Source: Pseudoalteromonas sp. HM-SA03
Lineage (GTDB): Bacteria > Pseudomonadota > Gammaproteobacteria > Enterobacterales > Alteromonadaceae
NCBI RefSeq assembly: GCF_002289345.1
Contig: NZ_NSDG01000099.1
Coordinates: 50,146-114,145 of the forward strand
Length of the DNA: 64,000 nucleotides
Reading direction: 5' to 3'
In this document: piece by piece, positions 53,341 to 62,056 of the stretch
How the letters are laid out: every line of letters starts with the position of its first letter
How positions within the stretch are numbered: position 1 is the stretch's first letter
The notes under the pieces: model-generated
Told to the model about the DNA's origin: nothing
Seen by the model: only the letters and a program-made list of their open reading frames with translations
Databases searched by the model: none
Position numbers and translations under genes: made by a program

Positions 53341-54168
53341 ATGCCAGGAAATTTTAAAGGCCTCACCCAGTCTCAGATTAATAAGAGGATTAAAGAAGGG
53401 CGCGGTCAAGGTCTAGGTTGTAATTACAAACCCTTCATCTACACATGGGAAGTGTCCTCACTTGGCCGTTCTCATCGCATATTTGGTTACAAATCAAAGC
53501 GTATTCATCACCTTCTATCTGATTTAGAGTTAGCAGTGTTTCTGACTTTAGATTGGCTTCCTCAGGTTTATGATATACGTGAGCAGTTTCCTTTGCGTGT
53601 TGACGACACTGTGCGTATCGCTAGCTGCAATGGTATATCACATCGCAAATTCAAGGGCGTGCATCAGGTTTTAACTTCCGACTTCTTAGTTGATTTTGAC
53701 GACCCAGATAAGCCACAGATGGCCTTTCAAGCCAAATATAGTTCAGATTTAAAAAAGCCAGGCACCATAGAGCGCTTAGCGCTCGAGCAAAAGTATTGGG
53801 AAGAGAAAGAAATTCCATGGGCTATTATCACTGAGTTAGACATTTCTAAAATAGTGTTTATTAACATTCAATGGCTATACCCTGCTCAATCTGAAGAGTT
53901 GGACCCTGAGGTACTTCAAAATTACTTCGACCTATTTGTTTATGCCTTTTCTAAAAAACCTAATGCACTTATGACCGAAGTTGCGCAAAGCCTAGATGTC
54001 GCTTATGACAGTGAACCTGGAGAGTCGCTCTACTGGCTAAGAAACCTCTTAGCCCGACATTATTTTCTTTTCGACTTACGCCTTCACTATCGAAAAGTCA
54101 AAGCTTCAATGCTGACTTTGAACAACCATGATGAAGGTAAAGAGGAGGTTATACATGTTCCCGGTTAA
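53341..54168 (+). CDS. tnsA: Transposon endonuclease subunit TnsA
   Basis: A 275-residue restriction-like endonuclease that cuts the 5' strands at the transposon ends. The catalytic residues fall at exactly the numbers known for Tn7 TnsA: Glu63 (LLSDLELAV), Asp114 (LTSDFLVDF) and Lys132 (FQAKYS, with Gln130). The C-terminal part is the helical TnsC/DNA-contact domain. The start has no strong ribosome-binding site, but the residue numbering supports it. It overlaps tnsB by 14 bases. Confidence 0.97.
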   Translation: MPGNFKGLTQSQINKRIKEGRGQGLGCNYKPFIYTWEVSSLGRSHRIFGYKSKRIHHLLSDLELAVFLTLDWLPQVYDIREQFPLRVDDTVRIASCNGISHRKFKGVHQVLTSDFLVDFDDPDKPQMAFQAKYSSDLKKPGTIERLALEQKYWEEKEIPWAIITELDISKIVFINIQWLYPAQSEELDPEVLQNYFDLFVYAFSKKPNALMTEVAQSLDVAYDSEPGESLYWLRNLLARHYFLFDLRLHYRKVKASMLTLNNHDEGKEEVIHVPG

Positions 54169-56248
54169 TCAAGTCTTTCAGCTAGAGGATAGACGTTTAC
54201 GGCTGCTTTGGTGTGCTAAGGATACGGTGTTTTGGATTGATATAGATGATAACAAGGCTTGGCCTCAATCAATTACAATCGAAGACATAGAATCGCAACT
54301 CATTAGCCGTGATTTAATAAGAATTGATGATCCATGTGTTGAGTCGACACTGAGGGAGGTCGATGAAGGGAGTGTACATTGGGAGAAAAGAGAGAACGCA
54401 TGGAATGCTATTAAAGATGAAATCGATAATCCTGAACTGTTTTATTCAGCACAAAGAGGTAAAGCTGTTCGAAGGATCATGGAGCGCAGTGGCATCACTC
54501 ATCAAACAGCCAACCGTTTAATCCGACGGTATTGGCAAAGGGGAATGTGTAAAAACGCGCTTCTTCCAGATTATAACAAATCAGGAGGAGCGGGTAAGAA
54601 ACGCAATCCAAATAACAAAAAGCTTGGTCGGCCGCGTTCAACTCGGTCTGGTATAGGAAGCAATATCACCCCCGATTACGAGCGAATTTTTCGCCAAGTC
54701 ATAGAGGCTAAGTTACTCAATCAAAAATACAAGTCAGTTACTGATGCTCACGCAAGTGCTTTGAACTTAATTAAAGCTACTAACCCAAACCTTACCCCTT
54801 TTGATGTGCCTACAGTTGAGCAGTTTCGATATTTTTATAAAAGAGAATACGATGATGTAACTGTTCTTAAAAAACAAACACACCCAACCGAGTTTGCTAA
54901 AGATAAAAGGCCAATTATGGGCACTTCAACAGCCGACACGTTGGGGCCAGGTTACCGCTATCAGATCGACGCGACAATTGGTGATATTTATCTGCTGGCT
55001 GAGCATGATAGGAGCAAAATTGTTGGCCGCCCAGTCGTGTATGTTGTTAAGGATGTTTTCAGTCGTATGATTACGGGTCTTTATGTTGGCTTTGAGGGGC
55101 CTTCTTGGGTCAGCGCTATGATGGCGTTAGCTAATACGATTGAAAACAAAGTTGAGTATTGCCGCCAGTTCGATGTTGAAATCAACGAATCAGATTGGGC
55201 TGTTCAAGGCTTACCAGATGTAATTTTGGCTGATAAGGGTGAGTTGAATGGCACCAAAGCTCATGCTCTTTGTGAGGCATTTGCAGTGGAAATAGCAAAT
55301 GCCCCAGCCAGAAGAGGAGACGCAAAGGGGATTGTTGAACGATATTTTCGTACTGTACAAGATCAGTTTAAACCCTATGTGGCGGGTGTAGTGGAGCCTG
55401 AGTTGAGCAAAAAGCGAGGGGGGCATGATTATCGCCAAGACGCTACTATGACATTGAGTAAGTTTACAGAGATGATCATATACTCTGTACTGTGGCATAA
55501 CAATCACCAAACATTGAGCAAATATGATAGATGCGAATCTATGCCAACACACATTCCTGCTGTTCCAATTCATCTTTGGAACTGGGGTATAGCCAACCTA
55601 ACAGGTAAGCTCAGAACCGCGCCTAAAGATCTTGTTAGAGTAAACCTCATGCCACACGATGTGGCGACCCTGTCAGACGTAGGATTTTGCTTATTCGGTT
55701 GTTTCTATACTTGTAGTGAAGCTCTTAAGCTTGGTTGGTTCCATAGAATGGATGGAGCAAGGCCTGAAAAAGTTTTGGTTTCCTACGATCCACGGAATGC
55801 TGAACGAATTTATCTAAGACCAAATAATAGCCTTAAAGATTACTGGGTGTGTGAGTTAACTGAGCGCAGTCGGCGTTTTCGGGGAATGACTTTTTGGGAC
55901 GTTTGGGCTATCACTCGTGAGGAGCGCAAAGCTGATGCTGACGCAAAGTTGGGCTCTGCTTTTACTAAGGGAGAACTACTTGAAAAGGTTGAGTCGATCT
56001 CTGCTAAAGCGGAGTTAGCAAAGCCTGATAAACAAGGGTTAAGTCAGAAGGACCTTGGAATGCAAATTAGAAACAATAAACAGGCCGAAAAAGCGCAAGA
56101 AAGACAAAGAACAGCATTCAAGCTTGGTTCAACTAAAGTTGATAAGTCTCAGGGTAAAGTCATTCCGTTCAACGGAGAAAGTGAAGAAGACTATGCATTT
56201 CCAGATATGAGCAACCTTTTGTTCGAGGATGACGATGAGCCAAAGTAG
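54155..56248 (+). CDS. tnsB: Transposase TnsB (DDE recombinase)
   Basis: A 697-residue DDE transposase that cuts and joins the 3' ends. The start at 54155 follows AGAGGAGG and puts the catalytic triad at Asp272 (YQIDATIG), Asp360 (VILADKGELNG) and Glu395 (KGIVERYF), each one less than in Tn7 TnsB. An ATG nine codons earlier lies before the ribosome-binding site. The N-terminal helix-turn-helix region (KAVRRIMERSGITHQTANRL) reads the end repeats. The C-terminal tail that contacts TnsC ends in acidic residues. It overlaps tnsC by 14 bases. Confidence 0.97.
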   Translation: MFPVNQVFQLEDRRLRLLWCAKDTVFWIDIDDNKAWPQSITIEDIESQLISRDLIRIDDPCVESTLREVDEGSVHWEKRENAWNAIKDEIDNPELFYSAQRGKAVRRIMERSGITHQTANRLIRRYWQRGMCKNALLPDYNKSGGAGKKRNPNNKKLGRPRSTRSGIGSNITPDYERIFRQVIEAKLLNQKYKSVTDAHASALNLIKATNPNLTPFDVPTVEQFRYFYKREYDDVTVLKKQTHPTEFAKDKRPIMGTSTADTLGPGYRYQIDATIGDIYLLAEHDRSKIVGRPVVYVVKDVFSRMITGLYVGFEGPSWVSAMMALANTIENKVEYCRQFDVEINESDWAVQGLPDVILADKGELNGTKAHALCEAFAVEIANAPARRGDAKGIVERYFRTVQDQFKPYVAGVVEPELSKKRGGHDYRQDATMTLSKFTEMIIYSVLWHNNHQTLSKYDRCESMPTHIPAVPIHLWNWGIANLTGKLRTAPKDLVRVNLMPHDVATLSDVGFCLFGCFYTCSEALKLGWFHRMDGARPEKVLVSYDPRNAERIYLRPNNSLKDYWVCELTERSRRFRGMTFWDVWAITREERKADADAKLGSAFTKGELLEKVESISAKAELAKPDKQGLSQKDLGMQIRNNKQAEKAQERQRTAFKLGSTKVDKSQGKVIPFNGESEEDYAFPDMSNLLFEDDDEPK

Positions 56249-57845
56249 CTTTAATGGAATACCGGAAGCAGTTTATGATGATCCAGGTTTAGATGAGTAC
56301 AAAAACAACCCATTAGTGTCGTGTTTGCCTCCATTGTATTCAGTTAAAGAAGTCATATCTAAGCTACGCGGTAAGCCGCACTTTGATACTTCAGAAATAC
56401 AGCTAGACGGCCGTACTCGAGTCCATGCAATAGCCCGTATATTGAGGTCTTTTTTCCAACCACTAAACCATCATCTGGAACTGGAGATAAAAATTTCGCT
56501 AATGCTTCGACAGGGCTACTTAGGTCGAAACCCTGCTGACGGTAGTTATTATTCTCACTTACAGAACGGCTTTCAAAGAGTAATACAAGAAGATATTGAG
56601 GCATATGCTTTTGGTGACGTAGATTCAACTGCAACGAGTCTCTCTCTATTTGGGTGCTCTGGATGTGGCAAGACTGAAGCCCTAAAAAGGGTGCTAAAAA
56701 TGTATCGACAGGCTATTCACCATCCTGAATACAATATTACGCAGCTAACCTACTTGCGCCTAGACTGTCCTGCTGATGGAGATTTGGTTGAGTTGTGCTT
56801 GAGTTTTTTTAGTGCCGTTGATAAGAAACTTGGGACTCGCTATAGCGTTACTCATGGAAAAAAGAAGTTGGGGCCTACGCGTTTAATGGGTCACATGGCA
56901 CAGGTTGCCAATATCCATGCTTTGGGACTTTTGATCATTGATGAGGTGCAAAACTTAAATGAAGCACGCTCTGGCGGTGCTGAGAAAATGCATAATTTTT
57001 TCGTTTCTTTGGTGAACATTATTGGGGTTCCAGTTATTCAAGTTGGCACTCATCGAGCGAGCAAATTTTTTAGTAGGACTTTCAGGAATGCTCGTCGTAT
57101 ATCTGGCTTTGGTAGTCTCTTATGGGACAGGTTACCCAAAGATACTCAGTGGAATATATTACTTGAAAAGTTATGGCAATATCAGTGGCTGCAAAAAGCA
57201 GAGCCTATTACTGAAGAGCTTGAGGAAACAATGTATGACTTGACTCAAGGAGTTATGGATATAGTCATAAAGTTATTCGCACTTGCTCAAGTTCGCGCCA
57301 TAGTTACAGGAGCAGAACGAATCACACCACTGTTACTACAGCGTGTTTACAAAGACGAGCTAAAGCCTGTTCATCCAATGCTTGCTGCCTTGAGGAGTGG
57401 CCGTGCTGATCTCATTGAAAAGTATGACGACTTGATGATGCCAGAAATAGAAGCAAACATGCTTAGTATGGTTGCTTCTTTGGAAGAGGAAATTGAGCAA
57501 AAACCTGAACCTGTTAGAGGTTCAGACAAAGTTAAAAAGCTTTTGGCGCTCATGGAACAGATGGAAATACCATTGGATATAGCGATTCCAATGGTTGACC
57601 GTGTGGTGGCTGAGTACCCAGATCTACCAATAACCGCCTTGGTGCATAAAGTCACAGAATATCAGGTGAGAAAGCCAAATTTAGAGAGTAAGCCAAATAA
57701 GATAAAGCGTTCGGAGTGGATAAACTTACCGTCAGGTGATGTAAGACGGATCTATGCTGAGGTTGAAGATGACAAAGTTTATGAAGGGTTGAAAAAGCGA
57801 GGACTTGTCTTCGATTTGAAAGCCCTATATGCCAAGGAAAGTTAA
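56235..57845 (+). CDS. tnsC: AAA+ regulator TnsC
   Basis: A 536-residue AAA+ ATPase that joins the target selectors to the TnsAB transposase. Walker A is GCSGCGKT (140-147), and Walker B is ALGLLIIDEVQNL. The sensor segment VPVIQVGTH lies nearby. GAGG six bases upstream supports the ATG at 56235 rather than the one at 56229. The length is close to the 555 residues of Tn7 TnsC. Confidence 0.96.
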   Translation: MSQSSFNGIPEAVYDDPGLDEYKNNPLVSCLPPLYSVKEVISKLRGKPHFDTSEIQLDGRTRVHAIARILRSFFQPLNHHLELEIKISLMLRQGYLGRNPADGSYYSHLQNGFQRVIQEDIEAYAFGDVDSTATSLSLFGCSGCGKTEALKRVLKMYRQAIHHPEYNITQLTYLRLDCPADGDLVELCLSFFSAVDKKLGTRYSVTHGKKKLGPTRLMGHMAQVANIHALGLLIIDEVQNLNEARSGGAEKMHNFFVSLVNIIGVPVIQVGTHRASKFFSRTFRNARRISGFGSLLWDRLPKDTQWNILLEKLWQYQWLQKAEPITEELEETMYDLTQGVMDIVIKLFALAQVRAIVTGAERITPLLLQRVYKDELKPVHPMLAALRSGRADLIEKYDDLMMPEIEANMLSMVASLEEEIEQKPEPVRGSDKVKKLLALMEQMEIPLDIAIPMVDRVVAEYPDLPITALVHKVTEYQVRKPNLESKPNKIKRSEWINLPSGDVRRIYAEVEDDKVYEGLKKRGLVFDLKALYAKES

Positions 57846-57849
57846 TAGG

Positions 57850-59385
57850 ATGGTTGGTTACTGCCCTAATCCGTATCCTGATGAGTTGCTATACAGCTTG
57901 TTGGCACGATGCAGAGTACACCTTGGTATCGCGGATCAGAAAGTCTTTTTAAGAATGTACTTTTCTGATGATAAGGTAACCGCTGTACCAGATTTACCCT
58001 CACATTTAATTGATTTGGTTTCTAATAGCTCCAGTTTAAAGAAGTTGGGAATCGAGGAACTAATATACAAACATACTTTGTTACCATTATTTATACCGTT
58101 CATTCCAAGTGATAGGAAGTCGCTTTTAATTGAAACTATGAAAGAGAACCATGGCGAAAGTCTTCATGTAAGGTCAGGGATTAGTGCTGGTAGAATCAAA
58201 CCACCTAGATGGTTTCGCATTTGTCCTATTTGTTTGAAGGATATGAAAGAGACGTTAGGTGAGTTCTATTGGCCTAGGCTTTGGCAAGTAAGAGGTGTTG
58301 AAATCTGCTTGAATCATAATTGTAAGCTATTGGATTCGAAAGTACCTTTTCGATCTCAGCATCGACATGAGTTTACACCTGCAACTCCGGATATATGCGC
58401 AAATCAAATTAAGAAAGTATCTGTATTACCTGCGCATGGATTAGTTATCTATTTTATTAAACAGCTACTGCAACTAGGCGATATTCCATCTCCAAATTAT
58501 ATGCAATGGAGTCACTTTTATCATGATTTGGCTCAAACAGTAAATGCGCGCAAAGGTGAATATATCAACCATGAATTATTGGTGAATCGTTTTACTCGTC
58601 ATTTTTCAACTGACTATTTAAAAAATTACGGACTCATAGACGCCAATAGGAGTTTACATTGGCTAAAATCGCTTTTCAGAAAGCATAGAAAGTCGTTTAG
58701 CTACCTTGAACATATACTTGCGTGGGTCGCATTCAGTCCTACAGACTCGATAACAGAGATCATCGATGCTGTAAATCAAGAACCTGCTGAAAAAATCCAT
58801 GCTGTAAATCAAGTTAAGTTTTGCCCTTTAGATGAACGAAAAAGAAACCGGTCAATTTGGGTTAATGTACTTAGTAAAAGCAAGAACGGTATCAAGTTCC
58901 ATCGTAATAATGGATATGGAGGCCTTTATGCTTGGCTATTTCGATATGATAGAGAGTGGCTAACTGAAATAAATAAGAAGTATCACCTCCCTAAAGAAAA
59001 CCACAGCTGTACCGATTGGCGAGATCGTGACCGTAAGTTAGTACGTAGGCTGCTTAAAATTAAAAATAAAGCGCAGAGCATTTCTGGAATACCGAGGATG
59101 AGTCGGAATTGGTTTTTGCTGAAGCTGCCACATAGAGCGTCAGTCGAAAATCACATTGATAAGCTCAATTTGTGCAGATGCTTTTTTGAAAGATACACCG
59201 AGACTATTCCTGAATACCAGATCAGGCGGGTTATGGAGCGCTTGGTTTCATCTAGGCAAACTGGTACTTATGGTTCCCGCTGGGAGCTGGAAAGAGCATG
59301 TGGCCTCGATAGAAAAAAATTACCAGAACTCACCGAGCAGTTTTTATCATGGATAGAAGTAAAGAGACATGCAAATAATTTTTAA
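57850..59385 (+). CDS. tnsD: attTn7 target selector TnsD (TniQ family)
   Basis: A 511-residue site-specific DNA-binding protein. The TniQ domain opens YCPNPYPDELLYSLLARC. The zinc finger Cys125, Cys128 (CPIC), Cys153 and His156 (CLNH) has each residue one position from the CCCH finger of Tn7 TnsD. An ATG seven codons earlier lies inside tnsC; I prefer 57850, just after the tnsC stop. It explains insertion next to glmS. It overlaps tnsE by 17 bases. Confidence 0.96.
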   Translation: MVGYCPNPYPDELLYSLLARCRVHLGIADQKVFLRMYFSDDKVTAVPDLPSHLIDLVSNSSSLKKLGIEELIYKHTLLPLFIPFIPSDRKSLLIETMKENHGESLHVRSGISAGRIKPPRWFRICPICLKDMKETLGEFYWPRLWQVRGVEICLNHNCKLLDSKVPFRSQHRHEFTPATPDICANQIKKVSVLPAHGLVIYFIKQLLQLGDIPSPNYMQWSHFYHDLAQTVNARKGEYINHELLVNRFTRHFSTDYLKNYGLIDANRSLHWLKSLFRKHRKSFSYLEHILAWVAFSPTDSITEIIDAVNQEPAEKIHAVNQVKFCPLDERKRNRSIWVNVLSKSKNGIKFHRNNGYGGLYAWLFRYDREWLTEINKKYHLPKENHSCTDWRDRDRKLVRRLLKIKNKAQSISGIPRMSRNWFLLKLPHRASVENHIDKLNLCRCFFERYTETIPEYQIRRVMERLVSSRQTGTYGSRWELERACGLDRKKLPELTEQFLSWIEVKRHANNF

Positions 59386-60985
59386 GCAAATTCCTCAGAA
59401 GGCAAAATTGTTGGCAATCGGTAACCTTTATCGCCCCAACATTCATGGTAGCCAGTGGAAAATAGGTAGTACAATTAGACTAGAAGATGGCAGTGATAAA
59501 GATATTTCTCTTGGCATTGAGGCTTTATGTTTACTAGGTATAGGGCGTAAGTTTGTCCAGCGAGATGACAAGCCTTACGAAACCATGACATTTAGTCGTC
59601 CTATCACCCTTCCACCCGTTGAATCTTGGTTGGAGAGACCATTAGGGTTATGTGGCCGAATGCCCAAAAAGTATTGTCATGTCCCAGAAGTTGCCAATCA
59701 GAAATGTTTTGTTTTTGAGAGTGATGGTTGGATAGTATGGCTACCTAAATTTGAGTTGGCGAGAAAGTTGTTTTTCCATACGAATAAATTGGCAAGTGCC
59801 GCGTGTGTTCCTAATGGTCTAGAGATGCTTTTCAATGTAGAGGAAGACGAAGAGTCGGGTGAAACCAGGATCAGTACGATGCCAAAAACAGGGATATCTG
59901 CAAAGTTGATAGCTCAGGGGGGCTATCGAAATCTGTTCTCTTGGCTACTGCTAAACCCTGGTATAAAAAAGTCCTATGAATCTATTTGGCAATGTCTCAA
60001 CCGTGAGAGCAAAGTTACTCCAGGGTATTCTCGCTGGCAATTTAATTTTGAACCACCTTATGAAATAGGTGGGGTCTCAATTGATGTTATTGGACCATAC
60101 GATCGAGAGTCCAATGAGCTGCTTGTATGGGAAATTGCATCCATTCCAAAGTTACCTAACTCCGTTTCTAATAAAGTTCAGTTTTTCCATCCTAGCATAA
60201 AGAGGCCAGTAACCAATGAGCGAGGTCCTGGTGGAAAACGTCTTAGAAAAAATGATGGCATTGAAGTAGACCTTGAAGAAGAGTCTGATGAAGATAAGCA
60301 ACATGATTTGATTCAATTGCCGCTTGAAGGACTTGGCTATAGTCACCCTATCGAAGCGAGATTAGGGTACAGCGGTGAAAGCAAGGGGCGCACAGGAAAA
60401 AAGAGTTTGGTAGTAAGTGATGGAGATGCAGAGTCTACCGATACTAGCCTTGGTGAAGATGTGACTGGTGGTACAGGAACACCAGGGGACATAGATCAAT
60501 TAGATGATGGAGACAATCCAACACAGGAGCAAAGAGATCGATTTCTGTTATTTATTGAGATAATCAAACGCGTCTCAGATTATCCATCAATTCACTTTGA
60601 GGGAATGAAAATCGCACCATTACCTAAGGTTAATAGATGTACGCTTCATGCACTTAATGATGGAACTCCACGGCATTACATGTTAGCTAAATTAATCATA
60701 GATGATGGGCGCGTAAGATATGCATTAGAAATAGATACCTCTGACAGAGACTCTCTATCGACGAAAGTTTTTGAAATCAAAGCAGGAGTTAGCCATAAAG
60801 ATTGTATAGAGAAGATACTCCTGATGGTTGTCAAGAAATCCATTCATTGGCCTGACAAATCATTCTTCAACAAATATACCCTTATGAATTCTGAAGTTGC
60901 TCATCCCCGCAGCGGGAATAATCAATTTTCTGAGGAGCAGCTAGAAAAGTGGAAGCATCGTTTATTAAAAGAACTAGAGAAATAG
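59369..60985 (+). CDS. tnsE: Conjugal-plasmid target selector TnsE
   Basis: A 538-residue protein equal in length to Tn7 TnsE (538). It is recognised by place in the operon and by its N-terminal IFKQIPQKAKLLAIGNLYRP segment. TnsE directs insertion into lagging-strand DNA of conjugal plasmids through the sliding clamp. A Gly/Ser/Asp-rich linker lies around residues 335-385, ahead of the C-terminal DNA-binding domain (SDYPSIHFEGMKIAPLPKVN). It is the last tns gene; cargo follows. Confidence 0.93.
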   Translation: MQIIFKQIPQKAKLLAIGNLYRPNIHGSQWKIGSTIRLEDGSDKDISLGIEALCLLGIGRKFVQRDDKPYETMTFSRPITLPPVESWLERPLGLCGRMPKKYCHVPEVANQKCFVFESDGWIVWLPKFELARKLFFHTNKLASAACVPNGLEMLFNVEEDEESGETRISTMPKTGISAKLIAQGGYRNLFSWLLLNPGIKKSYESIWQCLNRESKVTPGYSRWQFNFEPPYEIGGVSIDVIGPYDRESNELLVWEIASIPKLPNSVSNKVQFFHPSIKRPVTNERGPGGKRLRKNDGIEVDLEEESDEDKQHDLIQLPLEGLGYSHPIEARLGYSGESKGRTGKKSLVVSDGDAESTDTSLGEDVTGGTGTPGDIDQLDDGDNPTQEQRDRFLLFIEIIKRVSDYPSIHFEGMKIAPLPKVNRCTLHALNDGTPRHYMLAKLIIDDGRVRYALEIDTSDRDSLSTKVFEIKAGVSHKDCIEKILLMVVKKSIHWPDKSFFNKYTLMNSEVAHPRSGNNQFSEEQLEKWKHRLLKELEK

Positions 60986-60998
60986 CCGATTAGTAGTT

Positions 60999-61018
60999 TA
61001 CTGTTTATATATACAGTT
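60999..61018 (+). promoter_or_regulatory. LexA-like SOS box
   Basis: CTGTTTATATATACAG (61001-61016) fits CTGT-N8-ACAG exactly and differs from the enterobacterial consensus CTGTATATATATACAG at one base. The flanking TA and TT also fit. It lies in the only gap between tnsE and the cargo genes, 126 bases before the DUF4007 start, so the cargo is probably induced when LexA is cleaved. Confidence 0.7.
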
Positions 61019-61047
61019 TTTAGAGAAAATAGACTATATTTCCGTTA

Positions 61048-61128
61048 CTGGAGTATTTTTCCAGGCGTATTTCTTTTATCTGGCTATCATATCCAGTAGA
61101 ATAATTTTTATCTGGAGAATTTGTCCAG
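61048..61128 (+). promoter_or_regulatory. Three CTGG-N9-CCAG palindromes at 32-bp period
   Basis: CTGGAGTATTTTTCCAG (61048-61064), CTGGCTATCATATCCAG (61080-61096) and CTGGAGAATTTGTCCAG (61112-61128) are 17 bp each. Their centres are exactly 32 bp apart, about three helical turns, so all face the same side of DNA. The last ends 13 bases before the DUF4007 start. This is the form of an operator array for a cooperative dimeric regulator, whose gene is not visible. Confidence 0.7.
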
Positions 61129-61141
61129 CAATAGGATGATG

Positions 61142-62056
61142 ATGAATTTACCAACAAATAATAAAAGACCTACTCTTGCATTTAGTGGACATGAAACTTT
61201 CCCTCTCCGCCAAATGTGGCTAAAGAAAGTTGTTGATATTGCGGACAATAACGGAGATATCTTAAAGAAAAGTTTCTCAGATGCAAGATTAATTGCCGAG
61301 TTAGGTGTAGGAAAAAACATGCTTGCCTCAATGAGGCATTGGGCGCATTGCTGTGAAGTAATTCAAGAAAAATCAAATGGCTATGTATCAGTTTCTGATT
61401 TTGGAAGTAAAATTTTTGGCTTGCAAGGGTTAGATCCGTATTCTGAACACCCTACTACAACTTGGTTAGTTCACTGGAAGCTGGCTCAACGCGAATCAAA
61501 AGCTACAACGCTCTACTGGGTGTTTAACCGTATTAATACGCCCACCTTTTCAAAACAAGAGTTACAAGAACAACTCGTGTCTATGTGTGAAAAAGAATCA
61601 AAAGTTGTCTCACTCACGTCATTAAGCAAAGACATAGACACTAATTTACGAGGTTATGTATCAAGAGCTGGCAACAAACATGAAGATGCCGCAGACCCTA
61701 TATTTTCGGAACTGAACTTGTTGAGCAATGACAAGCCTGGACACTACTCATTTAATCGAGGCGCGAAGCCTTCACTCAATAAAGCTGCATTTACTTATGC
61801 ACTTCTAGAATATTGGGGGCGTTCTAAAGAGATTTCTAATACAATTTCATTAGATGAGGTTGTGTATGGAGATTCTTCTCCAGGAAAGGTGTTTAAACTA
61901 GATGAAGACTCCGTTATAGAGAGGTTACTTGAATTAGAACAATTAACAAGTGGCCGAATAAAATGGACGGATACAGCGGGAATCAAGCAGTTATCAAAAA
62001 CTGATTTTGACTTTGAGGCACTGATGGGAGAAATGTTGAGGAAAGCGTATGACTGA
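61142..62056 (+). CDS. DUF4007 family protein (defence-associated)
   Basis: About 304 residues from the third of three consecutive ATGs (61136, 61139, 61142); AGG spaces best to 61142. The N-terminal half has the DUF4007 pattern LAFSGHETFPLRQMWLKKVVD and RLIAELGVGKNMLASMRHWA, which looks like a winged-helix DNA-binding unit. The later part is helical and charged. I recall DUF4007 genes lying in defence islands beside ATPases and PAPS-reductase-like (DndC/BrxP-type) genes. The family's function is not established. It overlaps the ATPase gene by eight bases, which suggests the two proteins act together. Confidence 0.8.
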   Translation: MNLPTNNKRPTLAFSGHETFPLRQMWLKKVVDIADNNGDILKKSFSDARLIAELGVGKNMLASMRHWAHCCEVIQEKSNGYVSVSDFGSKIFGLQGLDPYSEHPTTTWLVHWKLAQRESKATTLYWVFNRINTPTFSKQELQEQLVSMCEKESKVVSLTSLSKDIDTNLRGYVSRAGNKHEDAADPIFSELNLLSNDKPGHYSFNRGAKPSLNKAAFTYALLEYWGRSKEISNTISLDEVVYGDSSPGKVFKLDEDSVIERLLELEQLTSGRIKWTDTAGIKQLSKTDFDFEALMGEMLRKAYD

